NCBI GenBank assembly: GCA_024227995.1
Contig: CP100465.1
Span: 186,001-250,000, forward strand
Reading direction: 5' to 3'
DNA: 64,000 nucleotides
From: Halomicrococcus gelatinilyticus
GTDB lineage: Archaea > Halobacteriota > Halobacteria > Halobacteriales > Haladaptataceae
In this document: piece after piece, positions 1 through 8,450 of the stretch
Position numbering within the stretch: the first letter of the stretch is position 1
Layout of the letters: every line of letters starts with the position of its first letter
The notes under the pieces: generated by a model
The model's input: the letters and a program-made list of their open reading frames with translations, nothing else
Told to the model about the DNA's origin: nothing
Databases searched by the model: none
Program-made: the position numbers and the translations under genes

Positions 1-489
1 CTGTTCGACAACGTCTCGTTCGGCGAGGCGACCGACTACGTCTCCGCCCAGCCGGGCTCCTTCGAGGTCGAGGTGCGCGCAGCGACCGCGAACGACACCG
101 GCCAGGTCGTGCGGACGTTCAACCTGTCCGTCGAGGGCGGCACGGTCTACACCGCCTTCGCGGCCGGATACCTGAACCCGCAGGACGCGCCCGCCGACGT
201 GCCGCTCCAGGCCATCCTCGTCACCGACGCGACGAGCGGAGCGAACCAGACGACGGCAGGCAACGCCACGACGGCCGCAGGGAACGCGACGACAGCGGCA
301 GGGGCGGCGACCGAGACTGGCACCGCAACCGAGACCGGTACTGCGACCGGAACGACGACCGAGGCAGGCATGGAGACCGGTACTGCAACCGGAACGACGA
401 CCGAGGCGGGGATGAACACCGAAACCGAAACGGGGACGACGACCGAGACAGGCATGGAGACGGGAACTGCGACCGGAACGACGACGTAG
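1..489 (+). CDS. DUF4397 domain protein, C-terminal part (5' end outside window)
   Basis: The frame is open from base 1, so the gene starts upstream of the window; a GTG at 73 is internal because the residues before it (LFDNVSFGEAT) match the downstream paralogue at 1261-1293. What is visible is the end of a DUF4397 beta-sandwich domain (VEGGTVYTAFAAGYLNPQDAP) followed by a low-complexity tail made of TGTATGTTTEAG-type units rich in Thr, Gly and Glu. No C-terminal membrane anchor or PGF-CTERM signal is seen. By analogy with the next gene it is probably exported, with the Thr-rich tail a likely stalk or O-glycosylation substrate (inference). The gene and 760-1962 look like a tandem duplication whose tails have diverged. 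Confidence 0.8.
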   Translation: MFDNVSFGEATDYVSAQPGSFEVEVRAATANDTGQVVRTFNLSVEGGTVYTAFAAGYLNPQDAPADVPLQAILVTDATSGANQTTAGNATTAAGNATTAAGAATETGTATETGTATGTTTEAGMETGTATGTTTEAGMNTETETGTTTETGMETGTATGTTT

Positions 490-581
490 AACTCGCGAGG
501 CAGGGGCCGGCGTCGGGATTCCGACTCCCGCTGACGCCGACGTTCTGGACTCCGTCACCTCGCTTTGTCGTCGGTGAAATC

Positions 582-645
582 GCCCACAATCGCCGAATAC
601 CTGGACGCAGTGGTCGTTTCCGGTTGGATTTCGGCGATCGTGGGC
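582..645. repeat. Long imperfect inverted repeat between the DUF4397 paralogues
   Basis: Arms at 582-597 and 630-645 are complementary at 15 of 16 positions and separated by 32 nt. The repeat lies in the intergenic space, about 90 nt after the first gene's stop and about 115 nt before the second gene's start. It has no run of T after it, so a simple terminator is not obvious. It could be an RNA stem or a protein-binding site. Confidence 0.6.
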
Positions 646-726
646 CGAGGTAATTCCCGTTACGGAGGTAGCGAATCGGCGACGGCCCCAGTACCGAGCC
701 CGTTTCTGCTATGCACGGTCGCACCA

Positions 727-759
727 TTTTAACCGCGACTCCCTCGAAGAGAGGAGTCG
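727..759 (+). promoter_or_regulatory. TATA-like box and inverted repeat in front of the DUF4397 gene
   Basis: A TTTTAA box at 727-732 lies about 30 nt before the ATG at 760. Between them is an inverted repeat with arms CGACTCC (736-742) and GGAGTCG (753-759); an inner CTC/GAG pair can extend the stem past one bulged base. The right arm includes the GGAG that would act as ribosome-binding site in a leadered transcript. It could be an operator near the transcription start or, if transcribed, a hairpin at the translation start. Confidence 0.5.
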
Positions 760-1962
760 ATGAGGGGGAAACACACACATAGAACGGTAGCGGTAGCACT
801 CGTGACACTACTACTGGTGGGGTACGGCGGGGTGGCCGGCGTGTTGGCCGGGTCGGCGTCGCAGTCGGACGAGGAGACGAACGTCCGGGTGGCACACATG
901 TCGCCGGACGCCCCGGCCGTCGACGTCCTGGTCGACGACGAGACGGCCGTCGAGAACCTCTCGTTCGGCAACGTCACCGACTACCTGACGCTCGCCCCGG
1001 GTGAGGCGAACGTGACGATAACCGCCGCGGGCGACCCGAGCACGGTCGTCTTCTCGGACGAGATCACGTTCGAGGCCGGCACCAACTACACCGTCGCGGC
1101 GACCGGCGAGGTAACCGAGGCCGCTGAGACGACGTTCGAGCCGGTCGTCTTCGAGGACGACTTCACCGTTCCGGGGCCTGACGAGGCGTCGGTCCGGCTC
1201 GCGCACGTCTCGCCCGACGCGCCGGCCGTCGACGTGACGATAGCGGAGACGAACGAGACGCTGTTCGACAACGTCACGTTCCAGGAAGCCACCGAGTACG
1301 TGAACGTTCCCGCGGGCGACTACACGCTCGAAGTCCGCCCGGCGACCGAAGACGACGACGGCGAGGTCGTCGCGGAGTTCGACGTCTCGCTCGAAGGGGG
1401 TACAGTCTACACGGCGTTCGCGGCGGGGTACCTGAACCCCGAGGACGCCCCGGTCGATGAGCCGTTCCAGCTCATCACGGTCGTCGACGCGGAAGGTGAG
1501 AAGGTGACGACCACTGAGGCCGCGCCGGAGACGACTACGACTGAGAAGCCGGTGGAGACCACTACCGAGAAGCCAGCGAAGGAGACTACGACGGAGAAAC
1601 CGGCAAAGACAACCACCACGGAGAAACCGGTGGAGACTACGACAACCGAGAAGCCAGCGAAGGAGACTACGACGGAGAGACCGGTGGAAACCACCACGGA
1701 GAAGCCGATGGAAACCACCACGGAGAAGCCGATGGAGACTACGACAACCGAGAAGCCAGCGAAGGAGACTACGACGGAGAGACCGGTGGAAACCACCACG
1801 GAGAAGCCGATGGAAACCACCACGGAGAAGCCGATGGAGACTACGACAACCGAGAAGCCAGCGAAGGAGACTACGACGGAGAAGCCGGTGGAAACCACGA
1901 CGAAGAAGACAGAGCCGATGACCGAGACGACTGAGAAAACCGACGGCGGCGGCGACTACTGA
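760..1962 (+). CDS. Secreted DUF4397 protein with Thr/Glu/Lys/Pro repeat tail
   Basis: This 400-residue protein starts with a Sec-type signal peptide (about residues 1-31, hydrophobic core VALVTLLLVGYGGVAGVLAG). Two DUF4397 units follow, each starting with a VRxAHxSPDAPAVDV motif (about residues 42-150 and 147-245). From about residue 250 the chain is a mucin-like tail of TTTEKPxE/TTTEKPAKE repeats. DUF4397 is a family of unknown function found in secreted or surface proteins. The tail is a plausible O-glycosylation target, and the protein ends GGGDY without an archaeosortase signal, so it is probably free or loosely cell-bound (inference). A TATA-like box is at 727-732. Confidence 0.85.
   Translation: MRGKHTHRTVAVALVTLLLVGYGGVAGVLAGSASQSDEETNVRVAHMSPDAPAVDVLVDDETAVENLSFGNVTDYLTLAPGEANVTITAAGDPSTVVFSDEITFEAGTNYTVAATGEVTEAAETTFEPVVFEDDFTVPGPDEASVRLAHVSPDAPAVDVTIAETNETLFDNVTFQEATEYVNVPAGDYTLEVRPATEDDDGEVVAEFDVSLEGGTVYTAFAAGYLNPEDAPVDEPFQLITVVDAEGEKVTTTEAAPETTTTEKPVETTTEKPAKETTTEKPAKTTTTEKPVETTTTEKPAKETTTERPVETTTEKPMETTTEKPMETTTTEKPAKETTTERPVETTTEKPMETTTEKPMETTTTEKPAKETTTEKPVETTTKKTEPMTETTEKTDGGGDY
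1633..1890 (+). repeat. Tandem 102-bp coding repeat (34-residue unit)
   Basis: The units starting at 1633 and 1735 are identical over 102 bp; a third copy starts at 1837 and diverges after about 45 bp. The unit encodes 34 residues of the Thr-rich tail, so copy changes keep the reading frame. Perfect identity suggests recent expansion by slippage or recombination. Confidence 0.9.
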
Positions 1963-2069
1963 CGACGCTCCGTTCTCATTGCAGTTCGACGGGACGCGCC
2001 TGACGGCGCGTCCGGACTGCTCACGGGTCGACGGCATCCGAGAGGGCGAGGTCACTCGGCGGATTCGAC

Positions 2070-2555
2070 TCAGTCGTCCTTGATGCGCTCGGCGACGCTC
2101 TCGAGTTGCTCCATCCGCTCCTCTCTGGCGGCGTCCCGGAGCGCCTGCTGGTTGTCGGTCGGGCACTCCAGTTCTGGAACCGGCGTCGGAGAGCCCGATT
2201 CGTCCAGCGCGACGAAGGTGAAGACGGAAGTGGTCGTCTCGCGCTCCTCGTCGGTCCGGGGGTCCTCGGCCCGGACGTTCACCTTCACGTCGACGCTCGT
2301 GTTGCCCGTCGAGAAGACGAACGCCTCGACGACTGCGACCTCGCCGCGGTCGATGGGGCTGATGAAGTCGACGTGGTCCATCGAGGCGGTGACACACTGG
2401 TTGCCGGAGAAGCGCATCGCCGCGATGGCCCCGCAGATGTCCATCCAGTGCAGCACCGCGCCACCGAGCGCGCGTCCGAGGTTGTTCGTGTCGTTCGGCA
2501 GCAACAGCTCCGTCATCTCCGTGTACGAGTCCATCAGCGTCGCGGTCTCGCTCAT
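2070..2555 (-). CDS. Acyl-CoA thioesterase, hotdog fold (YciA/BACH type)
   Basis: The 161-residue protein fits a single-hotdog acyl-CoA thioester hydrolase. The N-terminal half has the family pattern LPNDTNNLGRALGGAVLHWMD, the expected catalytic helix, followed by a substrate-tunnel strand motif (ASMDHVDFISPI, about residues 57-68). Such enzymes hydrolyse fatty acyl-CoA to free acid plus CoA in the cytoplasm; chain-length preference cannot be read from sequence. A TATA-like element on the minus strand (about 2577-2586) lies some 28 nt before the ATG, consistent with a leaderless transcript. It is not in an operon with its neighbours. Confidence 0.88.
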   Translation of the reverse strand: MSETATLMDSYTEMTELLLPNDTNNLGRALGGAVLHWMDICGAIAAMRFSGNQCVTASMDHVDFISPIDRGEVAVVEAFVFSTGNTSVDVKVNVRAEDPRTDEERETTTSVFTFVALDESGSPTPVPELECPTDNQQALRDAAREERMEQLESVAERIKDD

Positions 2556-2733
2556 GACCGGGCGTTCGCGTGACGGTCACTTAGTTCCCGTCCGTCCCGC
2601 CCTTCCCGGTCGAACGCGAGTCGCCACAGGGGCGCTCCGGTACCGCCGACATCGTCCCGCCTGCACGGGGTCGATTTAAAGGATGGGCCATTGAACGGAC
2701 AGGCCCTTGCTCGTCTCGTTCGACGTATCCAGC

Positions 2734-3033
2734 ATGCCACGACCGCGATCGACGGCAGACTCCGATTGGGCCGTCACGCTCCAACACTCCTGGAACGACG
2801 AGACGTCGCTCGTCGAGACGGTCGTCCGGGCGCTGGTTGCCGCAACCGACGACCCACCCGAGTCGTTCACGCCGATACATCGCTGCGTCGACGTCGACGC
2901 TCTCGAACGGATCTTCGCTCCACGTCCCGACGGAACGCCGCGACCGGACACCGCCGCGACGACGTTCACCGTCGACGGCCACGAGGTTCTCGTGGAGAGC
3001 GGCGGTCGCGTCGCCGTTCGCCCGGTTCGCTGA
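2734..3033 (+). CDS. HalOD1 single-domain protein
   Basis: About 99 residues forming one haloarchaeal output domain 1 (HalOD1): an N-terminal helix (VETVVRALVAATDD), a helix with the DVDALERIF pattern, and C-terminal strands FTVDGHEVLVESGGRVAVRP. HalOD1 is common in haloarchaea as a stand-alone small protein or as a response-regulator output; its molecular role is unknown. The ATG at 2734 is preferred over an in-frame TTG at 2707 because homology begins after it. A second HalOD1 gene lies at 57542-57835. Confidence 0.75.
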   Translation: MPRPRSTADSDWAVTLQHSWNDETSLVETVVRALVAATDDPPESFTPIHRCVDVDALERIFAPRPDGTPRPDTAATTFTVDGHEVLVESGGRVAVRPVR

Positions 3034-3183
3034 CGACGGCTGCTGACGGTGGCCGCCGGTCGCCGACGAAGGGCGTCCCGTCGGTAGTCGGCCGCCGTTC
3101 GGCTCAGTTCGGGGGACAGGCTGGCGATAAAAAATTGCTCTTTCACCGACAACGGTAAAAACGGAGGGCGAGAAAAGTGGATA

Positions 3184-4968
3184 ATGACCGACCAGAACCC
3201 GCCGTCGTCCACGAACGACGACGGGAGCGTACGCGTCGTGGGGACGGCCCACGTCTCCGCGGAGAGCGTCGAACGCGTCGAGGAGGTGGTCGAGGAAGAG
3301 CAACCGGACACGGTGGCGGTCGAACTCGACGAGAGTCGGTACAAGCAGATGCAAGGGGAGGTGGCGGACGACCTCGAACCGGCCGACCTGCTGCAGGGCA
3401 ACACCGTCTTCCAGTTCATCGCCTACTGGATGCTGTCGTACGTCCAGGCCCGGATGGGCGAGCAGTTCGACATCGAACCGGGTGCGGACATGAAGGCCGC
3501 CGTCGACGTCGCCGAGCGAGAGGGCAGCGACGTCGCGCTGGTCGACCGCGACATCCAGATGACCATCCAGCGCTTCTGGGCGCGGATGACGTTCCGCGAG
3601 AAGCTACGGATGGTCGGCAGCCTCGCCCTGGGGGTGACCGACCCGCTCACGCTGGGCGTCCTCGGCGGCGCGATGGTCGGGGCCTTCTTCGCCCTCCTGT
3701 TCGGCATCTTCCTCGCGCCGCTGCTCGGCATCGGCTCGCTGCTCACGCTCGGGGCGGGCGCTGGCACGCTCGAACTCGTCGGCGGGGTCGTCGGCGGTAC
3801 GGTGGCCGGCGTCGGCCTCGGTGCGTTCGCGGTGTCGATGGGTGCGACCCGGCGGTACGACGTCGCGCTCGCTGCGGGCGGACTGCTCGGCCTGATCGTC
3901 GGGGCGGCGGCCGGCGTCGGCGCGGTGACGGTCGTCGGCGCTGCCACCCTGGAGTCCATCGGCGCGATAACGCTCCGGTCGCTCGTCGCCATCGCCGGCG
4001 GCGTCGGGGTGGGTCTCGTCGGTGGGGCCGCGCTCGGCGTCTTCATGGGGACGGGCGTGCAGACTGACCTGGACGAGGGCGACCTCTCCGACGTCGACGA
4101 CGGCGACCTCTCGAACCCGGACGTCCTCGCCGCGATGAGCGAGGAGGAGGAGTTCGACATCGAGGACCTGACGGACGTCGACGTCATCACCGCGATGATG
4201 GAGGAGTTCCGGCAGTTCTCGCCTGGCGGCGCGGAGGCGCTCATCGACGAACGCGACGCGTTCATCGCCCACCGCCTCGTCCAGTTGCGCGAGGCGGGCC
4301 GTGACGTGGTCGCCGTGGTCGGTGCCGGCCACCGCGCTGGCATCGAGGAGTACCTCGAGTCGCCCCAGACGCTCCCCCCGATGGAGTCGCTGGTCGGCGT
4401 CGAGACGGGGCGGCGCTTCTCGCTGTTCAAGATATTCGGATACCTCATCTCCGCCGGGTTCGTCGCCTTCTTCGTCCTGCTGTTCATGGCCGGCGTGCGC
4501 AACACGTTCCTCGTCAAGGTGTTCGCCGCGTGGTTCCTCTTCAACGGCGTCTTCTCGTTCGCGCTGGCGAAGCTCGCGGGCGCACACTGGGGGAGCGCGC
4601 TCGTCGGCGGCGCGATCGCGTGGCTGACCAGCGTCAACCCGCTGCTCGCTCCCGGCTGGTTCGCGGGCTACGTCGAACTGAAGTACACGAGCGTCAACGT
4701 CTCCGACATCGCGACGCTGAACGAGATCATGAGCGACGAGGAGAGCCCGCTCTCGGACCTGGTCGGTCGGATGATGGACGTCCCGCTCTTCCGACTCATC
4801 GCCATCGTCGCGATGACCAACTTCGGGAGCATGATCGCGACGTTCCTCTTCCCGTTCGTCGTCCTCCCGCTGCTCGGGCCGGAGGTCGGCGGCGTCGACC
4901 GCATCACCCAGCTGATGATAGAGGGCGCTCGCAACAGCGCCGACCTCATCGTGGAGGCCGTGACGTGA
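3184..4968 (+). CDS. TraB-family membrane protein
   Basis: The 594-residue protein starts with a TraB/PrgY domain: VRVVGTAHVSAESVERV and VAVELDESRY at about residues 15-60, plus a conserved segment near residues 345-395 including VVAVVGAGHRAGIEEYL. Several glycine-rich hydrophobic segments (about residues 145-290) and a C-terminal bundle (about 410-580) are membrane-spanning. In enterococci TraB/PrgY limits peptide pheromone signalling, and the fold relates to the Tiki/GumN metalloprotease superfamily; the archaeal role is not established. The stop overlaps the GTG of the next gene by 4 nt, so the two are probably translationally coupled, which hints at joint peptide processing (inference). 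Confidence 0.85.
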   Translation: MTDQNPPSSTNDDGSVRVVGTAHVSAESVERVEEVVEEEQPDTVAVELDESRYKQMQGEVADDLEPADLLQGNTVFQFIAYWMLSYVQARMGEQFDIEPGADMKAAVDVAEREGSDVALVDRDIQMTIQRFWARMTFREKLRMVGSLALGVTDPLTLGVLGGAMVGAFFALLFGIFLAPLLGIGSLLTLGAGAGTLELVGGVVGGTVAGVGLGAFAVSMGATRRYDVALAAGGLLGLIVGAAAGVGAVTVVGAATLESIGAITLRSLVAIAGGVGVGLVGGAALGVFMGTGVQTDLDEGDLSDVDDGDLSNPDVLAAMSEEEEFDIEDLTDVDVITAMMEEFRQFSPGGAEALIDERDAFIAHRLVQLREAGRDVVAVVGAGHRAGIEEYLESPQTLPPMESLVGVETGRRFSLFKIFGYLISAGFVAFFVLLFMAGVRNTFLVKVFAAWFLFNGVFSFALAKLAGAHWGSALVGGAIAWLTSVNPLLAPGWFAGYVELKYTSVNVSDIATLNEIMSDEESPLSDLVGRMMDVPLFRLIAIVAMTNFGSMIATFLFPFVVLPLLGPEVGGVDRITQLMIEGARNSADLIVEAVT

Positions 4969-5576
4969 AGTTCAGCGGCCGCGAGGTCCGCGACCTGCTG
5001 GTCGCGTGGCTGGCGCTCGGCGTCGCCTTCACCTTCTTCTTCGAGCGCGACCTCGTCCGCGCGCTGATGAGCGGCGGCGTTCCACCGGTGCAGTTCGGTA
5101 GCGTCCTCGTGCTCTCGCTGACGACGGCCGGCGTCGCCTTCCTCCTGCACGAACTCGCGCACAAGGTCGTCGCCGTGCGGTTCGGCCAGCTCGCGGAGTT
5201 CCGCGCCGACTACGGTATGCTCTTCCTGGCCGTCGCGGGCGGGCTGGCGGGCTTCCTGTTCGCCGCGCCCGGGGCCGTCTACCACCAGGGTCGGTCGACG
5301 CTGCGCGAGAACGGTCTCATCGCGCTCGCCGGCCCGGTGACGAACGTCGCACTCGGGTTCCTCTTCCTGCCGCTGGTGTTCGTCGGGGGCTTCGTCACGG
5401 ACGTCGGCTACCGCGGCGCACAGATCAACTTCATCCTCGCCGGCTTCAACATGCTCCCCTGGGGACCGCTCGACGGCAACACGGTCCGGAAGTGGAGCAC
5501 CCCCGTCTTCGTCGCAGTGCTCGTGCCGACGGTGCTGCTCGCGCTGTTCGTGATGTTCCCGACGCTGTTCCTGTAG
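4965..5576 (+). CDS. M50-like intramembrane metalloprotease
   Basis: A 203-residue polytopic membrane protein starting at a GTG that overlaps the TraB stop (GTGA). It carries HELAH at about residues 62-66, the zinc-binding HExxH of site-2 proteases, and near the C terminus FNMLPWGPLDGNTV, matching the NxxPxxxLDG motif that gives the third ligand. A further conserved segment is LAGPVTNVALGF. M50 enzymes cleave substrates within or beside the membrane. Coupling to a TraB-family gene suggests a shared substrate or pathway (inference). Confidence 0.85.
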   Translation: MKFSGREVRDLLVAWLALGVAFTFFFERDLVRALMSGGVPPVQFGSVLVLSLTTAGVAFLLHELAHKVVAVRFGQLAEFRADYGMLFLAVAGGLAGFLFAAPGAVYHQGRSTLRENGLIALAGPVTNVALGFLFLPLVFVGGFVTDVGYRGAQINFILAGFNMLPWGPLDGNTVRKWSTPVFVAVLVPTVLLALFVMFPTLFL

Positions 5577-5663
5577 CGCACTTTCGCCGGTTTCGACGCG
5601 TCGACGGGTACCAATGCGACGCAGAACGGCAGACATTTACTCCCGGCACGCGCCGGTTCGACC

Positions 5664-6644
5664 ATGAGCGAGGACGAGGACGCGGAGCTCACGTACGCCG
5701 ACGCGGGGGTAGACATCGACGCGAGCGAGGCGGCGACCGCCGCGCTGGTCGGCGCGGTCGGCGACATCGACGACACGACCGACTACGCCGGACTGCTCGA
5801 CATCGGCGACCGGTACCTCGCGCTGGCGACCGACGGCGTCGGCACGAAACTGCTCGTCGCCGAGGCGCTGGGCGACTACTCGACGGTCGGCGTCGACTGC
5901 ATCGCGATGAACGCGAACGACCTGGTCGCGGCGGGCGTCGAACCCGTCGCCTTCGTCGACTACCTCGCCGTCGAGGAGCCGAGCGAGGAGTTCTCCGAGC
6001 AGGTCGGCGAGGGCCTGGCGGCCGGCGCGGAGGAGGCCGGCGTCGCCCTCGTCGGCGGCGAGACCGCGGTGATGCCCGACGTCATCAGGGGGCTCGACCT
6101 CGCAGGTGCGTGCGTCGGCCTCACGCCGAAGGACGCCGTCTTCCCCGGCGAGGCCGAGGCCGGCGACGCGCTCGTCGGCTTCCCCTCCAGCGGCATCCAC
6201 TCCAACGGGCTGACGCTCGCCCGCGAGGCGGCGACCCGCAACCACGAATACACCGACCCGTTCCCGTACGGCGACCGCTCTATCGGCGAGGAACTGCTGG
6301 AGCCGACGCGGCTCTACACGTACCTTCTCCCGGCGCTGCGCGACCACGACGTCCACGCCGCCGCCCACGTCACCGGCGGCGGGTGGACCAACCTCTCCCG
6401 GATGGGTGAGTTCGAGTACGACGTCACCGACCCCTTCCCGGCACAGGACGTCTTCGCGTTCGTCCAGGAGGAGGGCAACGTCTCCGACGAGGAGATGCAC
6501 CGGACGTTCAACATGGGCACCGGTTTCGTCGTGGCGCTTCCCGCCGACGAAGCCGAGTCGCTGGCCGACGCAACTGACGGCCGGGTCGTCGGCGAGGTCG
6601 GCGAGGGCGACGCGGTCGAGATCCGCGGGCTGACGCTGTCCTGA
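5664..6644 (+). CDS. purM: Phosphoribosylformylglycinamidine cyclo-ligase
   Basis: AIR synthetase, step five of de novo purine synthesis: ATP-dependent closure of formylglycinamidine ribonucleotide to aminoimidazole ribonucleotide. At 326 residues it has normal length. Visible family motifs are the N-terminal TYADAGVDIDA, ATDGVGTKLLVAE (ATP site), VDCIAMNANDLVAAGVEPVAFVDY, ETAVMPD and HVTGGGWTNLSRM. The gene stands alone, with no other pur genes beside it. Confidence 0.95.
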   Translation: MSEDEDAELTYADAGVDIDASEAATAALVGAVGDIDDTTDYAGLLDIGDRYLALATDGVGTKLLVAEALGDYSTVGVDCIAMNANDLVAAGVEPVAFVDYLAVEEPSEEFSEQVGEGLAAGAEEAGVALVGGETAVMPDVIRGLDLAGACVGLTPKDAVFPGEAEAGDALVGFPSSGIHSNGLTLAREAATRNHEYTDPFPYGDRSIGEELLEPTRLYTYLLPALRDHDVHAAAHVTGGGWTNLSRMGEFEYDVTDPFPAQDVFAFVQEEGNVSDEEMHRTFNMGTGFVVALPADEAESLADATDGRVVGEVGEGDAVEIRGLTLS

Positions 6645-6758
6645 TCGGTTACGCCGGCGGACTTCGTATCGCAACCGTTCCAGAAGGCGCTCGTTCTCCA
6701 CGCCGTCGAACGGCGGAGCCGACGAGAGCAGTACCGTCGTCGACGCGAGGCCGGACGT

Positions 6759-7298
6759 TCAGGAGAGTCGTGCGGCGACGTCGGCCTCGGTGACGATGCC
6801 GACCGTCTCGCCGCCTTCGGTCACCATCACGGCCTTGTAGTGGTCGAGGAGGTTCGATATCTCGTTGAGCGTCGCGGACTTCGAGACGGTCGGGAAGCTC
6901 TCGGCCATGAACTCCCGGACGGGCTGGTCGCGGGCGTCCTCGTCGACGTGCACGAGGTCGCCCTGGCTGATCGAGCCCACGGGGACGCCCTCGTTGATGA
7001 CCGGCAGTTGCGAGTACCCCGCGTCCTGCATCTTGCCCACCGCGTCGCTGACGGGGTCGGACGGGGCGACGCTGACGACCTCCTCGTGCAGCAGGTCCTC
7101 CGCCCGGACGACGTCGCCTTCCGACTCCTCGAGCGCGTCGATGATGCGGGTGAAGGTAGAGAGCCGAGGGTCGACGTCGTCGCCCTCGATGCGGGCGATG
7201 AGGGGTTGTGAGACGCCCGCCCGCTCGGCCAGTTCGCTCTGTGTGAGTCCCAGGTCCTTCCGCCGTTCGCGGATGTCCTGGGTCGTCGGAATCTCCAT
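6759..7298 (-). CDS. XRE-type HTH regulator with two CBS domains
   Basis: A 179-residue protein: an XRE/Cro helix-turn-helix at about residues 7-60 (LGLTQSELAERAGVSQPLIARIE is the classic pattern) followed by a CBS pair at about 68-120 and 125-178. CBS pairs usually bind adenosyl ligands such as AMP, ATP or SAM, so this is probably a ligand-responsive DNA-binding protein. Its start is immediately preceded by a perfect 15-nt palindrome (7306-7320) lying between a TATA box and the ATG, the expected place for autorepression. Target genes are unknown. Confidence 0.88.
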   Translation of the reverse strand: MEIPTTQDIRERRKDLGLTQSELAERAGVSQPLIARIEGDDVDPRLSTFTRIIDALEESEGDVVRAEDLLHEEVVSVAPSDPVSDAVGKMQDAGYSQLPVINEGVPVGSISQGDLVHVDEDARDQPVREFMAESFPTVSKSATLNEISNLLDHYKAVMVTEGGETVGIVTEADVAARLS

Positions 7299-7305
7299 AC
7301 CTGAG

Positions 7306-7329
7306 ATAACCCGAGGTTATGGGATAAAA
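7306..7329 (-). promoter_or_regulatory. Promoter and operator-like palindrome of the XRE-CBS gene
   Basis: On the minus strand a TTTTATC box (7323-7329) lies about 28 nt before the ATG at 7298. Between them is ATAACC-N3-GGTTAT (7306-7320), a perfect inverted repeat with 6-nt arms and a 3-nt centre. Occupancy there would block the transcription start. Confidence 0.65.
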
Positions 7330-7340
7330 CGTTCGACTCG

Positions 7341-7733
7341 CTAGACGTCGCCAGCGTCGTCCGTACCGCCGAACTCGATGTCCTCGTCCTCACCGAACTC
7401 GATGGTTTCGACGACCGACAGCGGGACGTCGCGGAGCGCGCCGCCGATCTCGCTCTTCGCGATGCGCTGGGCGTGCTCCTCGCTGTCGGCGTTGAACACC
7501 TTCATCTCCAGGACCAGACCGACGAGCGCGGTGTTCGCCGCGATGAACGCGGAGTCGAACGGCTCGCCGCAGGCCGGACAGCCCGTCGCTCCTACCTCGA
7601 CCTCCACGTAGTCCATGTCCTTCTCGTTCAGTCGCTTGCCGGCTTCGCTGACGGCGACGCCGATGGCGTCGTCGATGTCCTCTACGTCACGTACCAACCA
7701 GGCCGCCTCCATCGCAACGAGGTAGTTGCTCAT
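7341..7733 (-). CDS. UPF0212 (DUF555) family protein
   Basis: A 130-residue protein of an archaeal conserved family of unknown function. The recognisable core is NYLVAMEAAWLVRDVEDIDDAIGVAVSEAG and VEVEVGATGCPACGEPFDSAFIAA. The single CPxCGE knuckle could bind zinc in a dimer. It ends in an acidic tail. Family membership rests on recalled family features; no reaction is known. Confidence 0.8.
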   Translation of the reverse strand: MSNYLVAMEAAWLVRDVEDIDDAIGVAVSEAGKRLNEKDMDYVEVEVGATGCPACGEPFDSAFIAANTALVGLVLEMKVFNADSEEHAQRIAKSEIGGALRDVPLSVVETIEFGEDEDIEFGGTDDAGDV

Positions 7734-7880
7734 ACCAGAGCGGTTGCTCCCGAGGGTTTCGTGTCTTTTGGTTTCATCGCCGCCGTCGCCGTGGACTACC
7801 GTACCGTCGCGGTGGTCGACCCGCCCCGTCGCCGGCGGGACACCCGACCCGTCGCGTTCACGGTCCGTCGGTCGCGTCCG

Positions 7881-8372
7881 TCACCCGTCCTCGGCGGACA
7901 GGTCCTTCTCCATCTCGACGACGTCGAGTTCGACGCCGCCGGTGGTCGCGTGCGTCTGGACCCGCTGGCGCTCGTAGCCCGCACGCTCGTAGAACGGCAC
8001 CGCGTTCAGGGAGGCGCGCAGCGTGAGGGTGGGCTGGCCGGCGGCGTCCGCTCGCGATTCGAGGTCGGCGAGCAGGGCGGAGCCGACGCCGGTCCGGGCG
8101 TGGTCGGGGTGGACGTACACCGCAGTCACCGTGCCGTCGTCGAGCCTGATGCGGCCGAACCCGGCGACCTCGCCGTCGCGCTCCGCGACGACGATGGCTG
8201 TCGATTCGTTCCTGACCGACTCCCGGAACGACGCGACCCCGAGCGGCCGGTGGGCCCACGCGTCCACCTGTTCGTCGTCGTATGTCGCTGGCCCGAACGC
8301 GCGGATCGACGCGACGTGGACGTCGAGGACGTCACCGACGTCCCCGTCTGTGGCTGGACGAACGGTTGGCAC
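7881..8372 (-). CDS. GNAT-family N-acetyltransferase
   Basis: The 163-residue protein has the GNAT fold order: an N-terminal VRPATDGDVGDVLDVH strand-helix, the acetyl-CoA-binding segment VYVHPDHARTGVGSALLADLE (V/I-x-P-x-x-x-x-x-G-x-G/A, about residues 90-110), and the C-terminal LNAVPFYERAGYE typical of GCN5-related transferases. It transfers acetyl from acetyl-CoA to an amine; the acceptor cannot be deduced. It is close to bacterial small-molecule acetyltransferases in overall pattern. Confidence 0.88.
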   Translation of the reverse strand: MPTVRPATDGDVGDVLDVHVASIRAFGPATYDDEQVDAWAHRPLGVASFRESVRNESTAIVVAERDGEVAGFGRIRLDDGTVTAVYVHPDHARTGVGSALLADLESRADAAGQPTLTLRASLNAVPFYERAGYERQRVQTHATTGGVELDVVEMEKDLSAEDG

Positions 8373-8450
8373 GACGCGGGGTACGACGACCCCCGATAAA
8401 GCTCCGTTGGGGGACGAGGACGCACGTTCAGGACGGAGCGGGGACGCCCG

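Noticed and set aside
1407..1898. Val/Ser-rich repetitive frame antisense to the DUF4397 tail
   Set aside because: It is the opposite-strand reading of the threonine-rich repeat and has no independent support.
4530..4964. N-terminal extension of the M50-like protease into the traB gene
   Set aside because: The extension is an Arg-rich shadow of traB; the GTG at 4965 overlapping the TraB stop gives a normal membrane-protein start.
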